Of a stretch of 64,000 nucleotides of DNA, positions 1 to 8,943 are shown in pieces. The position numbers were made by a program, and so were the translations under genes. A model generated the notes under the pieces. It made no database searches. It was not told the DNA's origin and was given only the letters and a program-made list of their open reading frames with translations. Every line of letters begins with the position of its first letter. Within the stretch, counting starts at the first letter, position 1. Source of the stretch: Paenibacillus sp. HWE-109 (GTDB lineage Bacteria > Bacillota > Bacilli > Paenibacillales > NBRC-103111); NCBI RefSeq assembly GCF_022163125.1, contig NZ_CP091881.1, forward strand, positions 2,294,001 to 2,358,000, given 5' to 3'.

Positions 1-1074
1 CAGCAAACTTGCTTCACTTGGAAGCAAATGCGCGATATCGCCGGATTGGCGCAGATCATCGTATGATTCCGGCACGAAGGGGGAGCGCATCTTCTTGCGC
101 TGCACGCGCAGGTGGTGGACATTGCGTCCCACTTCCTGCAGGAAGGCGACCAAATCCTTGCTCCGCTTGAGCTTCTCGATCCACTGCACGTACTGCTCGA
201 ACGTCTGTCGACGCAGCTTGCCAAGCTCGCTGCCCCAGCGCCGGTTCGCGAGCCGCTGACTCGCTTGCACGAGCTCGTGGACGTTGAAGCTGTCTGTCTC
301 TTCGAGGGACAGCGTCTCTTTCAAAGCTCGACCGAGCCATTCGCCCAGCTCGTCCTCGATCTGCTTCATGGCGGCGAGCTCGCGCGCGCTCATGCGGTCC
401 AGCTGCCGCTCTCGGCGGTCGAGTTCCTCTTCCGCCTTGCGCAGCTTGGCTTTCAGCTTGTCGCGCTTCATGAACTCGGTGCGCATTTCGTCTTGCAGCG
501 CGGCAATCCGCTGCTTCAACGCGCGAATCTCCTCCGCAAGCAGCGGCCGCGAATCAACGGCTTCTTGCTTATCTTCGACAGCGCGCTTGCCTTGCTGCAG
601 TGTGTAGCCGACTAGACGCAGCTTCTCGATCTGCTTCTCAGATAGCCGCTCGCTGACGTTGTTTTCGTCCTGTCCGCTTTGCTGCTGTTTTTTCTCCAGG
701 CCAATGCCGCTGTCTTTTTGTTCTTTTTGACGTTTTTTCACTTCTTTTTCGTAGGACTCTGTCAGCCACATCAGCGCCTTTAGCGCAGTTTTGAAAGAAG
801 CATTTACCTGTCCGATGGTGCGTGGATGGATGGATACATAGAAATACTGCTTGCGCAGCGTCAGAATCATCCAGCGATGAAAGGACGTTTCCTCTGCGGT
901 GCCATCGATGTCAGGCTTCGTTAGATAAAAGCACATAAAGAAGTCGGCAAACAACTCCAACGTAAACCAAGGTGCTTGGCGTAAGGCTTCACGCATCCAT
1001 TCTTGGGCAACTCGCGATGAATGAACATAGCCATCGAACACATATCTGTCTACTCGTGTACAGCGAATGATCAT
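1..1074 (-). CDS. Probable VWA-domain partner of MoxR ATPase (3' end beyond window)
   Basis: The reading frame is open from an ATG at 1074 to the window edge, giving 358 codons of an incomplete protein. An AAGAGG ribosome binding site lies 8 bases before the start. The start is only 12 bases after the stop of the MoxR-type ATPase gene, so the two are surely cotranscribed. The visible part is the N-terminal region. It begins with an aromatic-rich helical stretch and continues from about residue 110 with a very charged, Lys/Glu/Gln-rich, probably coiled-coil section. No MIDAS (DxSxS) motif is visible, which is expected because the VWA domain of ViaA/CoxE-type proteins is C-terminal. The assignment therefore rests mainly on the MoxR neighbour and is an inference. 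In known pairs the AAA+ ATPase and VWA protein act together as a chaperone-like complex. Confidence 0.6.
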   Translation of the reverse strand, partial: MIIRCTRVDRYVFDGYVHSSRVAQEWMREALRQAPWFTLELFADFFMCFYLTKPDIDGTAEETSFHRWMILTLRKQYFYVSIHPRTIGQVNASFKTALKALMWLTESYEKEVKKRQKEQKDSGIGLEKKQQQSGQDENNVSERLSEKQIEKLRLVGYTLQQGKRAVEDKQEAVDSRPLLAEEIRALKQRIAALQDEMRTEFMKRDKLKAKLRKAEEELDRRERQLDRMSARELAAMKQIEDELGEWLGRALKETLSLEETDSFNVHELVQASQRLANRRWGSELGKLRRQTFEQYVQWIEKLKRSKDLVAFLQEVGRNVHHLRVQRKKMRSPFVPESYDDLRQSGDIAHLLPSEASLL

Positions 1075-1086
1075 AGGAGTAACCTC

Positions 1087-2391
1087 TTATAGCGTATAGT
1101 CGTAAACAATACCTGGTATCTCACGGTCAAAAAGGGTGCGATATAAGCCTTGAATAGTTTGTAATATACGTTCGCCTTGAATCCGCAAATGAGTGAACTT
1201 CACGGCATATTGATCAGGATGCTGCAGGAAAATGGACTGTGACGCTATCCATTCCGGTAATTTTTTCTCTTTTTCCTGCCAGGAAACCAGTCTGCCGCGA
1301 AGACTCCGTGCGGTTTCTTCGAGTTCCGTTCGACATTCTTCTGTCGTAGCCTTCAAACGCTCTGCGGCATCTTTGTTTAGAGCGCCGCCAATCTCTTTTT
1401 TGAATTGGAAGGCATGCAGCTCGTCTTCTTTGTCCAACCACTTTTTAACAGTTAAATTGTACGTAAGAAGCGGGAGTTCCTGCTCCATTTCTCGTTTCAG
1501 CATGTCCTGAAACAACGTATCGAAGATCGCTCTGATGTCAACCAAATCTTCTGGGAAATCCCAAAGCAGATGAGGGGTCAGCACCGTATCCCAAACGTTG
1601 ACGGCAGAACGTCCGTGTATGGCTGCTGAAATTTTCCAGGTGTGGCCAATCTTATGCCAGCGACGATCTGAAAGCACGTATTCTTTTTCTTCTAGAGCCG
1701 TTTTCAATTGGAACAGCATATAAATGAGCGATTCCGGCAATTGGACATCAGCCGCTTGCTGGTTGACCTGCTTGACCATGTCGGTCGCTAACAAGGCCGG
1801 TACCGGTGTGGTAGGAGCTTGAAACATCAGCTCGAAGCTGGATATTTGCTTGACGTATTCGACTTCGAAGCGAAACAGAAAGCGATCATACAAAGCGGCT
1901 AACTGTTCGTTATCTTCTGGCAATTCATTGGAGGCGGCCATTAAGAAGAGCAGAGGGGAGATTTGCTTGTGACGGCCATTGAAGAAGATTCGTTCATTCA
2001 AGACCGACAGCAGCGAGTTGAGGATGGCGCTGTTGGCTTTGAATATTTCATCCAAGAAAGCGAAGCGAGCACTTGGCAAATAACCTTCGGTAAGTCGAAT
2101 ATATTCGTCATTTTTCAACTTTTGCAAGGAAACAGGACCGAATAGTTCATCCGGCGTTGTGAAGCGCGTCAACAAATAATCGAAATAAGGCTCTTGCCCA
2201 AACAGCTCTGCCGCGGCGCGTGCTAATTGTGATTTGGCTGAGCCCGGAGGTCCTACCAACAGAAGATGTTCTCCGCTCATAATAGCCAAGAGCAAGACAC
2301 GGATAAGCTCTTCGCGTTCCATAAACCTTTTTTCGAGATGTCCCATTGCTTCCCTTAGTTTGTTCTGTATAACGATGGGTTCTTTCATCAT
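1087..2391 (-). CDS. MoxR/RavA-family AAA+ ATPase
   Basis: This 434-aa AAA+ ATPase probably remodels protein complexes together with the VWA-type protein encoded directly downstream. A Walker A motif (GPPGSAKS) lies at residues 47-54 and a Walker B motif (FAFLDE) at about 110-115. A conserved TPDELFGP segment lies at 80-86. The C-terminal third is helical and charged and lacks another recognisable domain. The chosen start is the first of two adjacent ATG codons, preceded by AAGGGGG at the right distance; an upstream in-frame codon would add 13 residues but has no ribosome binding site. RavA of E. coli is of similar size. The substrate is not predictable from sequence. The pairing with a VWA protein matches the RavA-ViaA and MoxR-VWA arrangements. 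Confidence 0.85.
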   Translation of the reverse strand: MMKEPIVIQNKLREAMGHLEKRFMEREELIRVLLLAIMSGEHLLLVGPPGSAKSQLARAAAELFGQEPYFDYLLTRFTTPDELFGPVSLQKLKNDEYIRLTEGYLPSARFAFLDEIFKANSAILNSLLSVLNERIFFNGRHKQISPLLFLMAASNELPEDNEQLAALYDRFLFRFEVEYVKQISSFELMFQAPTTPVPALLATDMVKQVNQQAADVQLPESLIYMLFQLKTALEEKEYVLSDRRWHKIGHTWKISAAIHGRSAVNVWDTVLTPHLLWDFPEDLVDIRAIFDTLFQDMLKREMEQELPLLTYNLTVKKWLDKEDELHAFQFKKEIGGALNKDAAERLKATTEECRTELEETARSLRGRLVSWQEKEKKLPEWIASQSIFLQHPDQYAVKFTHLRIQGERILQTIQGLYRTLFDREIPGIVYDYTL

Positions 2392-2440
2392 TGTTGTCCC
2401 CCTTGGCGTAGTTAAGTACGTATGTTTCATTGTACCAAAC

Positions 2441-2469
2441 TGCCGCGTAAACTTCGAATATGCTACAAT
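2441..2469 (+). promoter_or_regulatory. Candidate extended -10 promoter for the phosphoesterase gene
   Basis: TGC-TACAAT at 2461-2469 is a good extended -10 box, 34 bases ahead of the start codon at 2503. The -35 region at 2441-2446 is poor. The promoter lies in the divergent gap between the MoxR operon and the phosphoesterase gene. Confidence 0.4.
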
Positions 2470-2502
2470 AGAGGCGAGTATTTATATAAAGGAGCGATCA
2501 TC

Positions 2503-3000
2503 ATGCGGATTGGCGTTATTTCAGACACCCATTTATCAGCGAGGGTCCCCAAGCTGCCAGATGAACTTATACGTGGTTTACAGGGTGTAGATTTGATTAT
2601 TCATGCAGGGGATTGGGTGAGTGACCATGTCATTGATTTAGTTGAAGCGATAGCACCTTGTGAATCTGTGGCAGGAAATAATGATGGTCCAGACATCATC
2701 GATCGTTATGGGTTGAGGAAGATATTGACGCTTGGCCGGTATCGAATAGGACTCATTCACGGAGATGGATTTCGCAAAACAACCGAAGAGCGAGCAAGAG
2801 AAGCCTTCCAAACCGAGCGGCCGGATGCGGTTATTTTCGGGCATTCCCATATTCCTTATAAGCAAACCATCGACGGTATCTTGATGTTTAATCCCGGTTC
2901 TCCAACGGACAAAAGGAGACAGCCCAAGTACTCGTACGGCATACTCGAACTAAGTGAGACGATACATGCCGAACATTTCTATTATGAGAGCAAAGTTTAA
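2503..3000 (+). CDS. YfcE/MJ0936-type metallophosphoesterase
   Basis: This 165-aa calcineurin-like phosphodiesterase carries the whole set of metal-binding motifs in order: SDTH near the N-terminus, AGDW, GNND, IHGD and GHSH. YfcE-type proteins hydrolyse phosphodiesters in a Mn-dependent way; the physiological substrate is usually unknown. The length fits the compact single-domain family. The start was placed at ATG 2503 because AAAGGAGCG precedes it at good spacing; the longer frame upstream contains the promoter. The gene is monocistronic, with its own terminator overlapping the 3' end of the opposing glycosyltransferase gene. Confidence 0.85.
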   Translation: MRIGVISDTHLSARVPKLPDELIRGLQGVDLIIHAGDWVSDHVIDLVEAIAPCESVAGNNDGPDIIDRYGLRKILTLGRYRIGLIHGDGFRKTTEERAREAFQTERPDAVIFGHSHIPYKQTIDGILMFNPGSPTDKRRQPKYSYGILELSETIHAEHFYYESKV

Positions 3001-3030
3001 GGGGATTCCCTCATAAGCTTTGCTTTTTTT
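2989..3030 (+). terminator. Rho-independent terminator shared across two convergent gene ends
   Basis: AGCAAAGTTT at 2989-2998 pairs with AAGCTTTGCT at 3015-3024 (one G-U pair) and is followed by seven T residues. The left arm lies in the stop region of the phosphoesterase gene. The right arm and T tract are also the last codons of the opposing glycosyltransferase gene. The T tract is only on the plus-strand side. Confidence 0.8.
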
Positions 3031-4144
3031 GTATATGTTGGATAGCCTCCGCTGCCAATGTATAGGTTGGTGACAACTCCAAGGCAGCTTGGTAGGCTTG
3101 AACAGCCTTTTGATTGTTTTCCAGACTCTCCCAGCACAAACCTATGTAGTACCAAGCATGAAAACTTCCGGCACCCTTTAAGGTCAAATGCTGTCCCGTT
3201 GGTTCCCCGATTGATAAACAATGATTGAATACATCCAATGCGCTAGAAGCCCACTTTTTCAAGTAAAAAATGACCCCTTTATAGAAATGAAGATCAACAT
3301 AATCAGGGTAAAGCGCAATGGCTTTATCGATCCCTGGCCACGCGCCATCTATGCTTCCTGTGCTGAAGAGGATGGCATACTTTAATTTGTACAGGAGAGA
3401 AGGCGGCATCAAGCCGCTCTGAATGAATCGTACAATAGACAAATTCACATACTCGAAAGCTTTGTCGTACTGCTGAACTCTGTAATACTCGCTTGCGATG
3501 TGATATTCAACCCAGGGGTTGGAAGATGCTTGATTCGCTTCTTGATTCAGCAGTGCCATATTGCGTTGATATTTATTCTTCTGAGCAGTTATGGCAGGCA
3601 TGTAGCCGCGATGGAGCAGTTTTAAGGGAATATGGCCCATAATCTCGGATAAGTGCTGCTGAGGGAAGATTTGCTCCGCATTGAGTGTCTCATGAATGGG
3701 ATATTGAAACCGCAGGCCAAGATGATTGCGGAAAAAACGTGGATGAGCAATATGAAATGCTTCGTCTTCATTTGGATGATCGCCAATATAATTAATTAAA
3801 TGCACAGTAAGAATAGCTGCTTGTTCTTGGGTGAGCTGTGTGAACAGCGCAAACAGCGCAAAGTCATGAAGAGGTTCGAACTCTTCATCTGCGTCCAGAT
3901 AGAGTATCCAATCTCCTTTGGCTTGGGCAAGACCGAAGTTGCGAGCTTCAGCAAAATGGTTGTTCCATGTATAGTCAAATACTTTGGCACCAAACGATTC
4001 GCATATTTCTTTGGTGCGATCTGTAGAACCAGTATCTACAATGATCATTTCCGTAACCCAATCCTTCACGCTTTGGAGACAGGATGCAAGCTGCGCTTCT
4101 TCATCTTTCACGATCATACAAAGCGAAATCGTCGGTTGGTTCAT
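3011..4144 (-). CDS. Family 2 glycosyltransferase with C-terminal TPR repeats
   Basis: This 377-aa protein begins with the GT-A fold signature SLCMIVKDEE and IVDTGSTDRT (residues 7-44) and has the DxD metal/nucleotide-sugar motif at D84/D86. After about residue 230 the sequence turns into repeated helical pairs typical of TPRs. The layout matches cytosolic GT2-TPR enzymes such as the peptide S-glycosyltransferase SunS, but the acceptor is unknown here. GGAGGTGATC upstream is a very strong ribosome binding site. The gene faces a plus-strand cluster with three more SLCMIVKNE-type domains, so it is a paralogue of its neighbours. Only 103 bases separate the divergent starts. Confidence 0.85.
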   Translation of the reverse strand: MNQPTISLCMIVKDEEAQLASCLQSVKDWVTEMIIVDTGSTDRTKEICESFGAKVFDYTWNNHFAEARNFGLAQAKGDWILYLDADEEFEPLHDFALFALFTQLTQEQAAILTVHLINYIGDHPNEDEAFHIAHPRFFRNHLGLRFQYPIHETLNAEQIFPQQHLSEIMGHIPLKLLHRGYMPAITAQKNKYQRNMALLNQEANQASSNPWVEYHIASEYYRVQQYDKAFEYVNLSIVRFIQSGLMPPSLLYKLKYAILFSTGSIDGAWPGIDKAIALYPDYVDLHFYKGVIFYLKKWASSALDVFNHCLSIGEPTGQHLTLKGAGSFHAWYYIGLCWESLENNQKAVQAYQAALELSPTYTLAAEAIQHIQKKQSL

Positions 4145-4247
4145 TCGAGATCACCTCCGGTTATCCCTTGTTCGTGCAGGTTAGGTGCAGGGACTTAGTG
4201 CCATAGATATGCAGCCAAGAGCAATAACATGAAAGAAGGGATTGTAG

Positions 4248-5099
4248 ATGGAGTCATGTCCTTTATGCGAAGCCCCCAAAAGTGTGCCGTATCATAGTTA
4301 TCCCAACTTTACGCTTATTAGGTGCAGCGAATGTGATTTGATTTACCGGAAGCAGCTTTCTAGTATTCAGACAGAGCAGTTAATTCGCGAGATCTATGAT
4401 GCCGATTGGGTAGCCATGAGGGATCGATATGCGATTGATACCTTGCGAGAGCATGCTTCTTTCGGTGTACTGCTGCTGGATATGTTTTCACGTCAAAAGG
4501 GGAAACTGCTCGAAATTGGATCAGGAACTGGTGAATTTCTATGGTTAGCTCGCGATGCGGGCTGGCAGGTGACGGGTATCGAGCCATCTGGGGTCGCCTG
4601 TGAGTATGCCAAAGAACGTTATGATTTAAATCTGCGGAATGAGCTCTGGACGCAATCCCTTTTGGAACAGGGAGAAACGTTCGACGCGATTGTTTTCTGG
4701 CATGTGCTTGAACACATCTCGAATCCCAAAAGCTTTCTGAAACAAGTGAAAGAAAGGCTTAATGCTGGCGGAAAAGTGTTGTTTAGCGTGCCTAACCAGC
4801 ATTCGTTAACCAACGCGATGCTGGGGACTTCCTCCCCGCTGTTGATGGAAGTTGATCATTTATTTCACTATGGAAAAGAGCATCTGGAACTGCTTCTGAG
4901 CCAGTGTGATTATGAGCTCATTTCTTTGTTCTCCCGAGAAGAGCCTTCTCGGCTTGAACGAGATTTGAAGCTAAATCCACTAATTCAAAGCCATCTCGCC
5001 AATATGAAGGAAACGAATAAAATTAAAATGATGATTAGTCTTCAGTCTGGGTGGCATGGACATGAAATTTTTGGCGTTGCAGGGCACCGCCATGAGTAA
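4248..5099 (+). CDS. Class I SAM-dependent methyltransferase with N-terminal zinc-ribbon
   Basis: This 283-aa protein starts with a four-cysteine zinc-ribbon (C4, C7, C26, C29) and then has a Rossmann methyltransferase core with the SAM-binding motif LEIGSGTGEF at about residues 84-95. The FWHVLEHI segment downstream is typical of the Methyltransf_23 group, whose members often modify sugars or lipids. It is the first gene of a plus-strand cluster of glycosyltransferases and overlaps the next gene by 8 bases. A role in methylating the cluster's sugar product or its carrier is plausible but inferred. The start at 4248 has an AGAAGGGA ribosome binding site. Confidence 0.8.
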   Translation: MESCPLCEAPKSVPYHSYPNFTLIRCSECDLIYRKQLSSIQTEQLIREIYDADWVAMRDRYAIDTLREHASFGVLLLDMFSRQKGKLLEIGSGTGEFLWLARDAGWQVTGIEPSGVACEYAKERYDLNLRNELWTQSLLEQGETFDAIVFWHVLEHISNPKSFLKQVKERLNAGGKVLFSVPNQHSLTNAMLGTSSPLLMEVDHLFHYGKEHLELLLSQCDYELISLFSREEPSRLERDLKLNPLIQSHLANMKETNKIKMMISLQSGWHGHEIFGVAGHRHE

Positions 5100-5787
5100 A
5101 TTGACCTTGTCGATGATTGTGAAAAACGAAAGTCAACGCTATCTCGTCCATGCTCTGAGCAAACACCGGGACTGGATTGATGAGGCGGTTATTATTGATG
5201 ATGGCAGTACAGACGACACGGTAGCGATATGTCAGGAACTGCTCTCCGGGATTCCGCTGCATGTGATACAAAATACCGAATCCCGCTTCTCTAATGAAGT
5301 GCAGCTGCGCAAACAGCAATGGGAGGCCACGATTCAGAGCAATCCGGAGTGGATTCTCAACTTGGATGCAGATGAGATCATGGACGATCAATTTGCTAAT
5401 CAAGTAAGGCCTTTAATCGATCATTGTGAACAGGATGCGATTTATTTTCGCCTGTACGATATGTGGAATGAGAGCAGCTACCGGGAAGATGCCTATTGGA
5501 GTGCACATCATACTTATCGGCCCTTCCTTCTGCGATATAAACCGAACTTCGCTTATTTATGGCGGGAAACGCCTCAGCATTGCGGACGATTCCCAGCAAC
5601 GATCCAAATGTTCACTTACCTATGTCATGCGGCGAGAGTCAAGCATTACGGCTGGGCGAAGCCGGAGGACCGGAAATCGAAGTATGAACGATATATGAAA
5701 CTTGATCCAGACGCTCAGTATGGATGGAAAGAACAATATGAATCCATTCTCGATGTCTATCCCCAACTTGTGAAATGGGAGGAATAG
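5092..5787 (+). CDS. Family 2 glycosyltransferase, short form
   Basis: This 231-aa protein has LSMIVKNES and IIDDGSTDDT (residues 6-43) and a DxD motif at D92/D94, which define a GT-A fold GT2 enzyme. It has no TPR tail, unlike its neighbours. The start was placed at ATG 5092, overlapping the methyltransferase stop in an ATGAGTAA arrangement; this start sets up translational coupling, and the longer frame (from 5056) would begin deep inside the methyltransferase gene. Five bases separate it from the next glycosyltransferase. It probably acts in the cytosol on the same glycan. Confidence 0.8.
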   Translation: MSKLTLSMIVKNESQRYLVHALSKHRDWIDEAVIIDDGSTDDTVAICQELLSGIPLHVIQNTESRFSNEVQLRKQQWEATIQSNPEWILNLDADEIMDDQFANQVRPLIDHCEQDAIYFRLYDMWNESSYREDAYWSAHHTYRPFLLRYKPNFAYLWRETPQHCGRFPATIQMFTYLCHAARVKHYGWAKPEDRKSKYERYMKLDPDAQYGWKEQYESILDVYPQLVKWEE

Positions 5788-5791
5788 CCCG

Positions 5792-6877
5792 TTGATAACG
5801 ATAAGCCTCTGTATGATCGTCAAGAATGAAGAGCAATCTCTTGCCCGTTGTTTGCAATCCATTCGAGATATTGCCGATGAAATCATCATTGTCGATACCG
5901 GTTCCACAGATCGGACCAAGGAGACAGCCGCCGCTTTCGGTGCACTAATCTTTGATTTGGCATGGAATGATAATTTCGGTGAAGCCCGGAATTTCGCTTT
6001 TTCGAAAGCAAATATGGACTATATTCTTTGGCTGGATGCGGATGATGAGGTAGTGGAAGAGGACCGTTTGAAGTTTATGGAACTAAAACGAACCTTGGAA
6101 AGCTCGGTAGACAGCGTCATGATGCACTATTATCTAGGGTTTAATGCTGACAATCAGGTGACGACCAGTCTCAAGCGCAACCGGTTAGTTCGACGTGCCT
6201 GCGGCTTTCGTTGGGAAGGCCCTGTGCATGAGGTTTTGCTGGTGAGCGGGAACATCATACATTCCGACATCGCCATTACGCATAAAAAAGATAAACCCTA
6301 TACAGACCGCAATCTGAGAATATATCGGCAGCGCGCTGCGGCTAATGAATCATTCACACCGCGTGATTTATATTATTTCGCCAATGAACTGAAAGATCAT
6401 GACTGTAAGGAAGAAGCGATTGACTATTATGAACGTTTTCTTGCTACGAAGCTTGGGTGGAGTGAGGATTGTTTCGCGGCTTGTTTGAAAATGGGGGACT
6501 GCTACGCCAAGCTGGAGAATCGTAAGCTGCAAATCCGATCCTTGTTAAAGACGCTTCTGTATGGTAAACCGAGAGCGGAAATGTGTTGTCGGTTAGGCGC
6601 TTTGTTCCTGGAAGAGCAGCGCTTGGATTTGGCGGTGCATTGGTTTCATTCAGCCACAACGTTAGGAGAACCCAAGGGATACGCTGGCGTTGTTGATTAT
6701 TCAGCATGGACATGGCTGCCGCATTTGCAGCTCTGTTTGTGCTACGACCGATTGGGAGATACCTCAAGAGCACAACTCCACAATGAAATTGCGGCTGTTT
6801 ACAATCCTACTCATCCGAGTATTGTGCACAATCAAGCTTATTTTGCCTCGATCAGGCGAGAGGAGCGATCGATATGA
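5792..6877 (+). CDS. Family 2 glycosyltransferase with TPR repeats
   Basis: This 361-aa GT2-TPR protein starts at a TTG, with GGGAGGAA about 9 bases upstream at the end of the preceding gene. SLCMIVKNEE and IVDTGSTDRT are at residues 5-42 and the DxD motif is at D82/D84. Helical repeats fill the C-terminal half. It is closely similar to the C-terminal half of the next gene product: both contain NRLVRRAC, YYFANEL and WTWLPH(L/V)QLCLCYDR. The two therefore arose by tandem duplication. The stop overlaps the next start (ATGA). Confidence 0.85.
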   Translation: MITISLCMIVKNEEQSLARCLQSIRDIADEIIIVDTGSTDRTKETAAAFGALIFDLAWNDNFGEARNFAFSKANMDYILWLDADDEVVEEDRLKFMELKRTLESSVDSVMMHYYLGFNADNQVTTSLKRNRLVRRACGFRWEGPVHEVLLVSGNIIHSDIAITHKKDKPYTDRNLRIYRQRAAANESFTPRDLYYFANELKDHDCKEEAIDYYERFLATKLGWSEDCFAACLKMGDCYAKLENRKLQIRSLLKTLLYGKPRAEMCCRLGALFLEEQRLDLAVHWFHSATTLGEPKGYAGVVDYSAWTWLPHLQLCLCYDRLGDTSRAQLHNEIAAVYNPTHPSIVHNQAYFASIRREERSI

Positions 6878-8775
6878 GTTCGCTTAAACGAGTATTGATT
6901 AGCAGCCCTGTCCGACAAACAGCGGACATTCTTTCGCCTTTTTTACGTTCTCTCGCAGACCTGGAGAAAATGACCGTTGAGGTAAGTTATTTGTTCATTG
7001 ATGATAATGTGGATGACCCTGCGAGCCAATTGCTTTGTCAATTTCAAATCGAGCAAGGCAGTACAGAGATCCAGCATGAAGCGAATCACGACCATGTATA
7101 TGTGAAAGATGAAATTACGCATTATTGGCAAGAAGATGCGATATGGAAAGTAGCGCGGATGAAAGATACGATCATCGAATACGCCTTGGAACATCAGTTT
7201 GATTATTTGTTTCTGATCGATTCTGATTTGGTTTTGCATCCACATACCTTAGAACAAATCTTGCTTGCAGATAAAGATATTATCGCAAATATTTACTGGA
7301 CGAAGTGGCAGCCAGATACATGTGAGATGCCTCAGGTGTGGATAAGCGACCAATATACGTTGTACCGAAAAGAAAGAAAAGAGACATTAACAGATCAAGA
7401 ATCGGCTATCCGCATGTGGGAGTTTCTACATCAATTGCGAGTGCCGGGCATCTATGAAGTAGGAGGACTTGGAGCTTGTACCCTAATAAGCAGTAAAGCC
7501 TTACAGGCGGGCGTTCGTTTCGCTGAAATACCCAATTTGTCCTTCTGGGGAGAAGACAGACACTTCTGTATCCGGGCACGCGCATTAGGGTTCACACTTC
7601 ATGTGGACACCCATTATCCTGCTTATCATATCTATCGTGCGGCTGATCTGGCCGGCGTTGATGCATTTCGGCAAAGTTATCAGGAACTGACGGCCAGTGA
7701 CCGGAAAATCACCATCAGCTTATGCATCATCGTAAAAAATGAACAGCAAGCCCTTCCCATTTGTCTGCATAGCGTAAGAGGTATTCCCGATGAAATTATC
7801 ATTGTGGATACAGGGTCAACGGATCGGACCAAAGAAGTAGCCGCTACATACACAGATCATGTCTATGATTTTCCGTGGATTGACGATTTTGCTGCAGCTC
7901 GAAATTTTGCTTTTTCCAAAGCAACGCAGCAGTATGTTTTGTGGCTCGATGCCGATGATACGCTCACGGAAAAAGATCGCGGACTCTTTTTGTCGTTAAT
8001 AGGCGGTCTGGATTCGGAAGTTGATCGTGTGACGATGGCGTACCATTTAAGCTTCGATGAGAATCATAATGTGACACATAGCTTGAGGCGAAATCGATTG
8101 GTGCGTCGAGCATGCCAATTTCAGTGGATCGGTGCTGTTCATGAATATTTGGCTGCGAGCGGTTCTGTTTATCATAGTGAAGTTGCCATCACCCATCGCA
8201 AAGACAAAGCGCATACGGACCGCAATTTGCAAATTTATAGGAAGCGCATAGAAGATGGCCAACTCTTTACGCCACGTGATCATTATTATTTCGCCAATGA
8301 ATTGCGTGAACATAGATGCTTTGAGGAAGCCATTACGTACTATGAACTCTTCTTGGAGGAAGAAGGTTGGCAAGAAGATAAAATAGCAGCTTCCTTACAT
8401 TTAGGTGAGTGTTACAGTCATTTGGGCCAGAGAGAGGAGCAGTTGCTCGCGTTATTTCGAACATTTGAATATGACTTGCCTCGTGCGGATTGCTGCTGCC
8501 GAATTGGAGCGGTTTACCTAAGTGAACTTGATTATCATCAAGCGATTTATTGGTATGAGCAAGCGGCGAAATCCACGAAACCAACTGAAGTAATGGGGAC
8601 TTTTGATCATTCTTCTTGGACCTGGCTGCCTCACGTACAGCTGTGTCTATGCTATGACCGTGTCGGAAATCTGGACAAAGTGAAATTCCATCATGATATT
8701 GCTTTTTCATATAACCCCACACATCCTTCTATCCTTCACAATAAAAGGTATTTAGAACAAACCGGAAAATTCTAG
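6874..8775 (+). CDS. Bifunctional fusion of two glycosyltransferase modules with C-terminal TPRs
   Basis: This 633-aa protein joins two catalytic modules. Residues 1 to about 270 form a GT-A-like module with an LIDSDLVLHP motif (a DxD) and a later GEDRHFCIRA segment. From about residue 277 a complete GT2-TPR module begins (TISLCIIVKNEQ, IVDTGSTDRT, LWLDADDT). That module is nearly a copy of the protein encoded just upstream. It suggests an enzyme that adds two sugars in succession, which is an inference. The start overlaps the upstream stop as ATGA, with AGAGGAGCG as ribosome binding site. No terminator is obvious in the 40 bases after the stop. Confidence 0.8.
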   Translation: MSSLKRVLISSPVRQTADILSPFLRSLADLEKMTVEVSYLFIDDNVDDPASQLLCQFQIEQGSTEIQHEANHDHVYVKDEITHYWQEDAIWKVARMKDTIIEYALEHQFDYLFLIDSDLVLHPHTLEQILLADKDIIANIYWTKWQPDTCEMPQVWISDQYTLYRKERKETLTDQESAIRMWEFLHQLRVPGIYEVGGLGACTLISSKALQAGVRFAEIPNLSFWGEDRHFCIRARALGFTLHVDTHYPAYHIYRAADLAGVDAFRQSYQELTASDRKITISLCIIVKNEQQALPICLHSVRGIPDEIIIVDTGSTDRTKEVAATYTDHVYDFPWIDDFAAARNFAFSKATQQYVLWLDADDTLTEKDRGLFLSLIGGLDSEVDRVTMAYHLSFDENHNVTHSLRRNRLVRRACQFQWIGAVHEYLAASGSVYHSEVAITHRKDKAHTDRNLQIYRKRIEDGQLFTPRDHYYFANELREHRCFEEAITYYELFLEEEGWQEDKIAASLHLGECYSHLGQREEQLLALFRTFEYDLPRADCCCRIGAVYLSELDYHQAIYWYEQAAKSTKPTEVMGTFDHSSWTWLPHVQLCLCYDRVGNLDKVKFHHDIAFSYNPTHPSILHNKRYLEQTGKF

Positions 8776-8943
8776 TTTTAAAATAGTTGTTCGAAAAAAC
8801 AGGCTAGCTCCGCCTGGTGCCACGATTAACATTATCCGACTAAGTTAGACGGTATTTTTATGAATCTACAGTGTTAATAAACATCAATAGGACGTACACT
8901 GTGACAGCCATAAATGGTTTGCAGTAATCACAGAGTTAGCCCA

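Noticed and set aside
112..615. Long plus-strand ORF (167 codons) opposite the VWA-type gene
   Set aside because: It is antisense to a well-formed minus-strand frame with a ribosome binding site and MoxR linkage; Leu/Ala-rich translation typical of a shadow of a GC-rich coding region.
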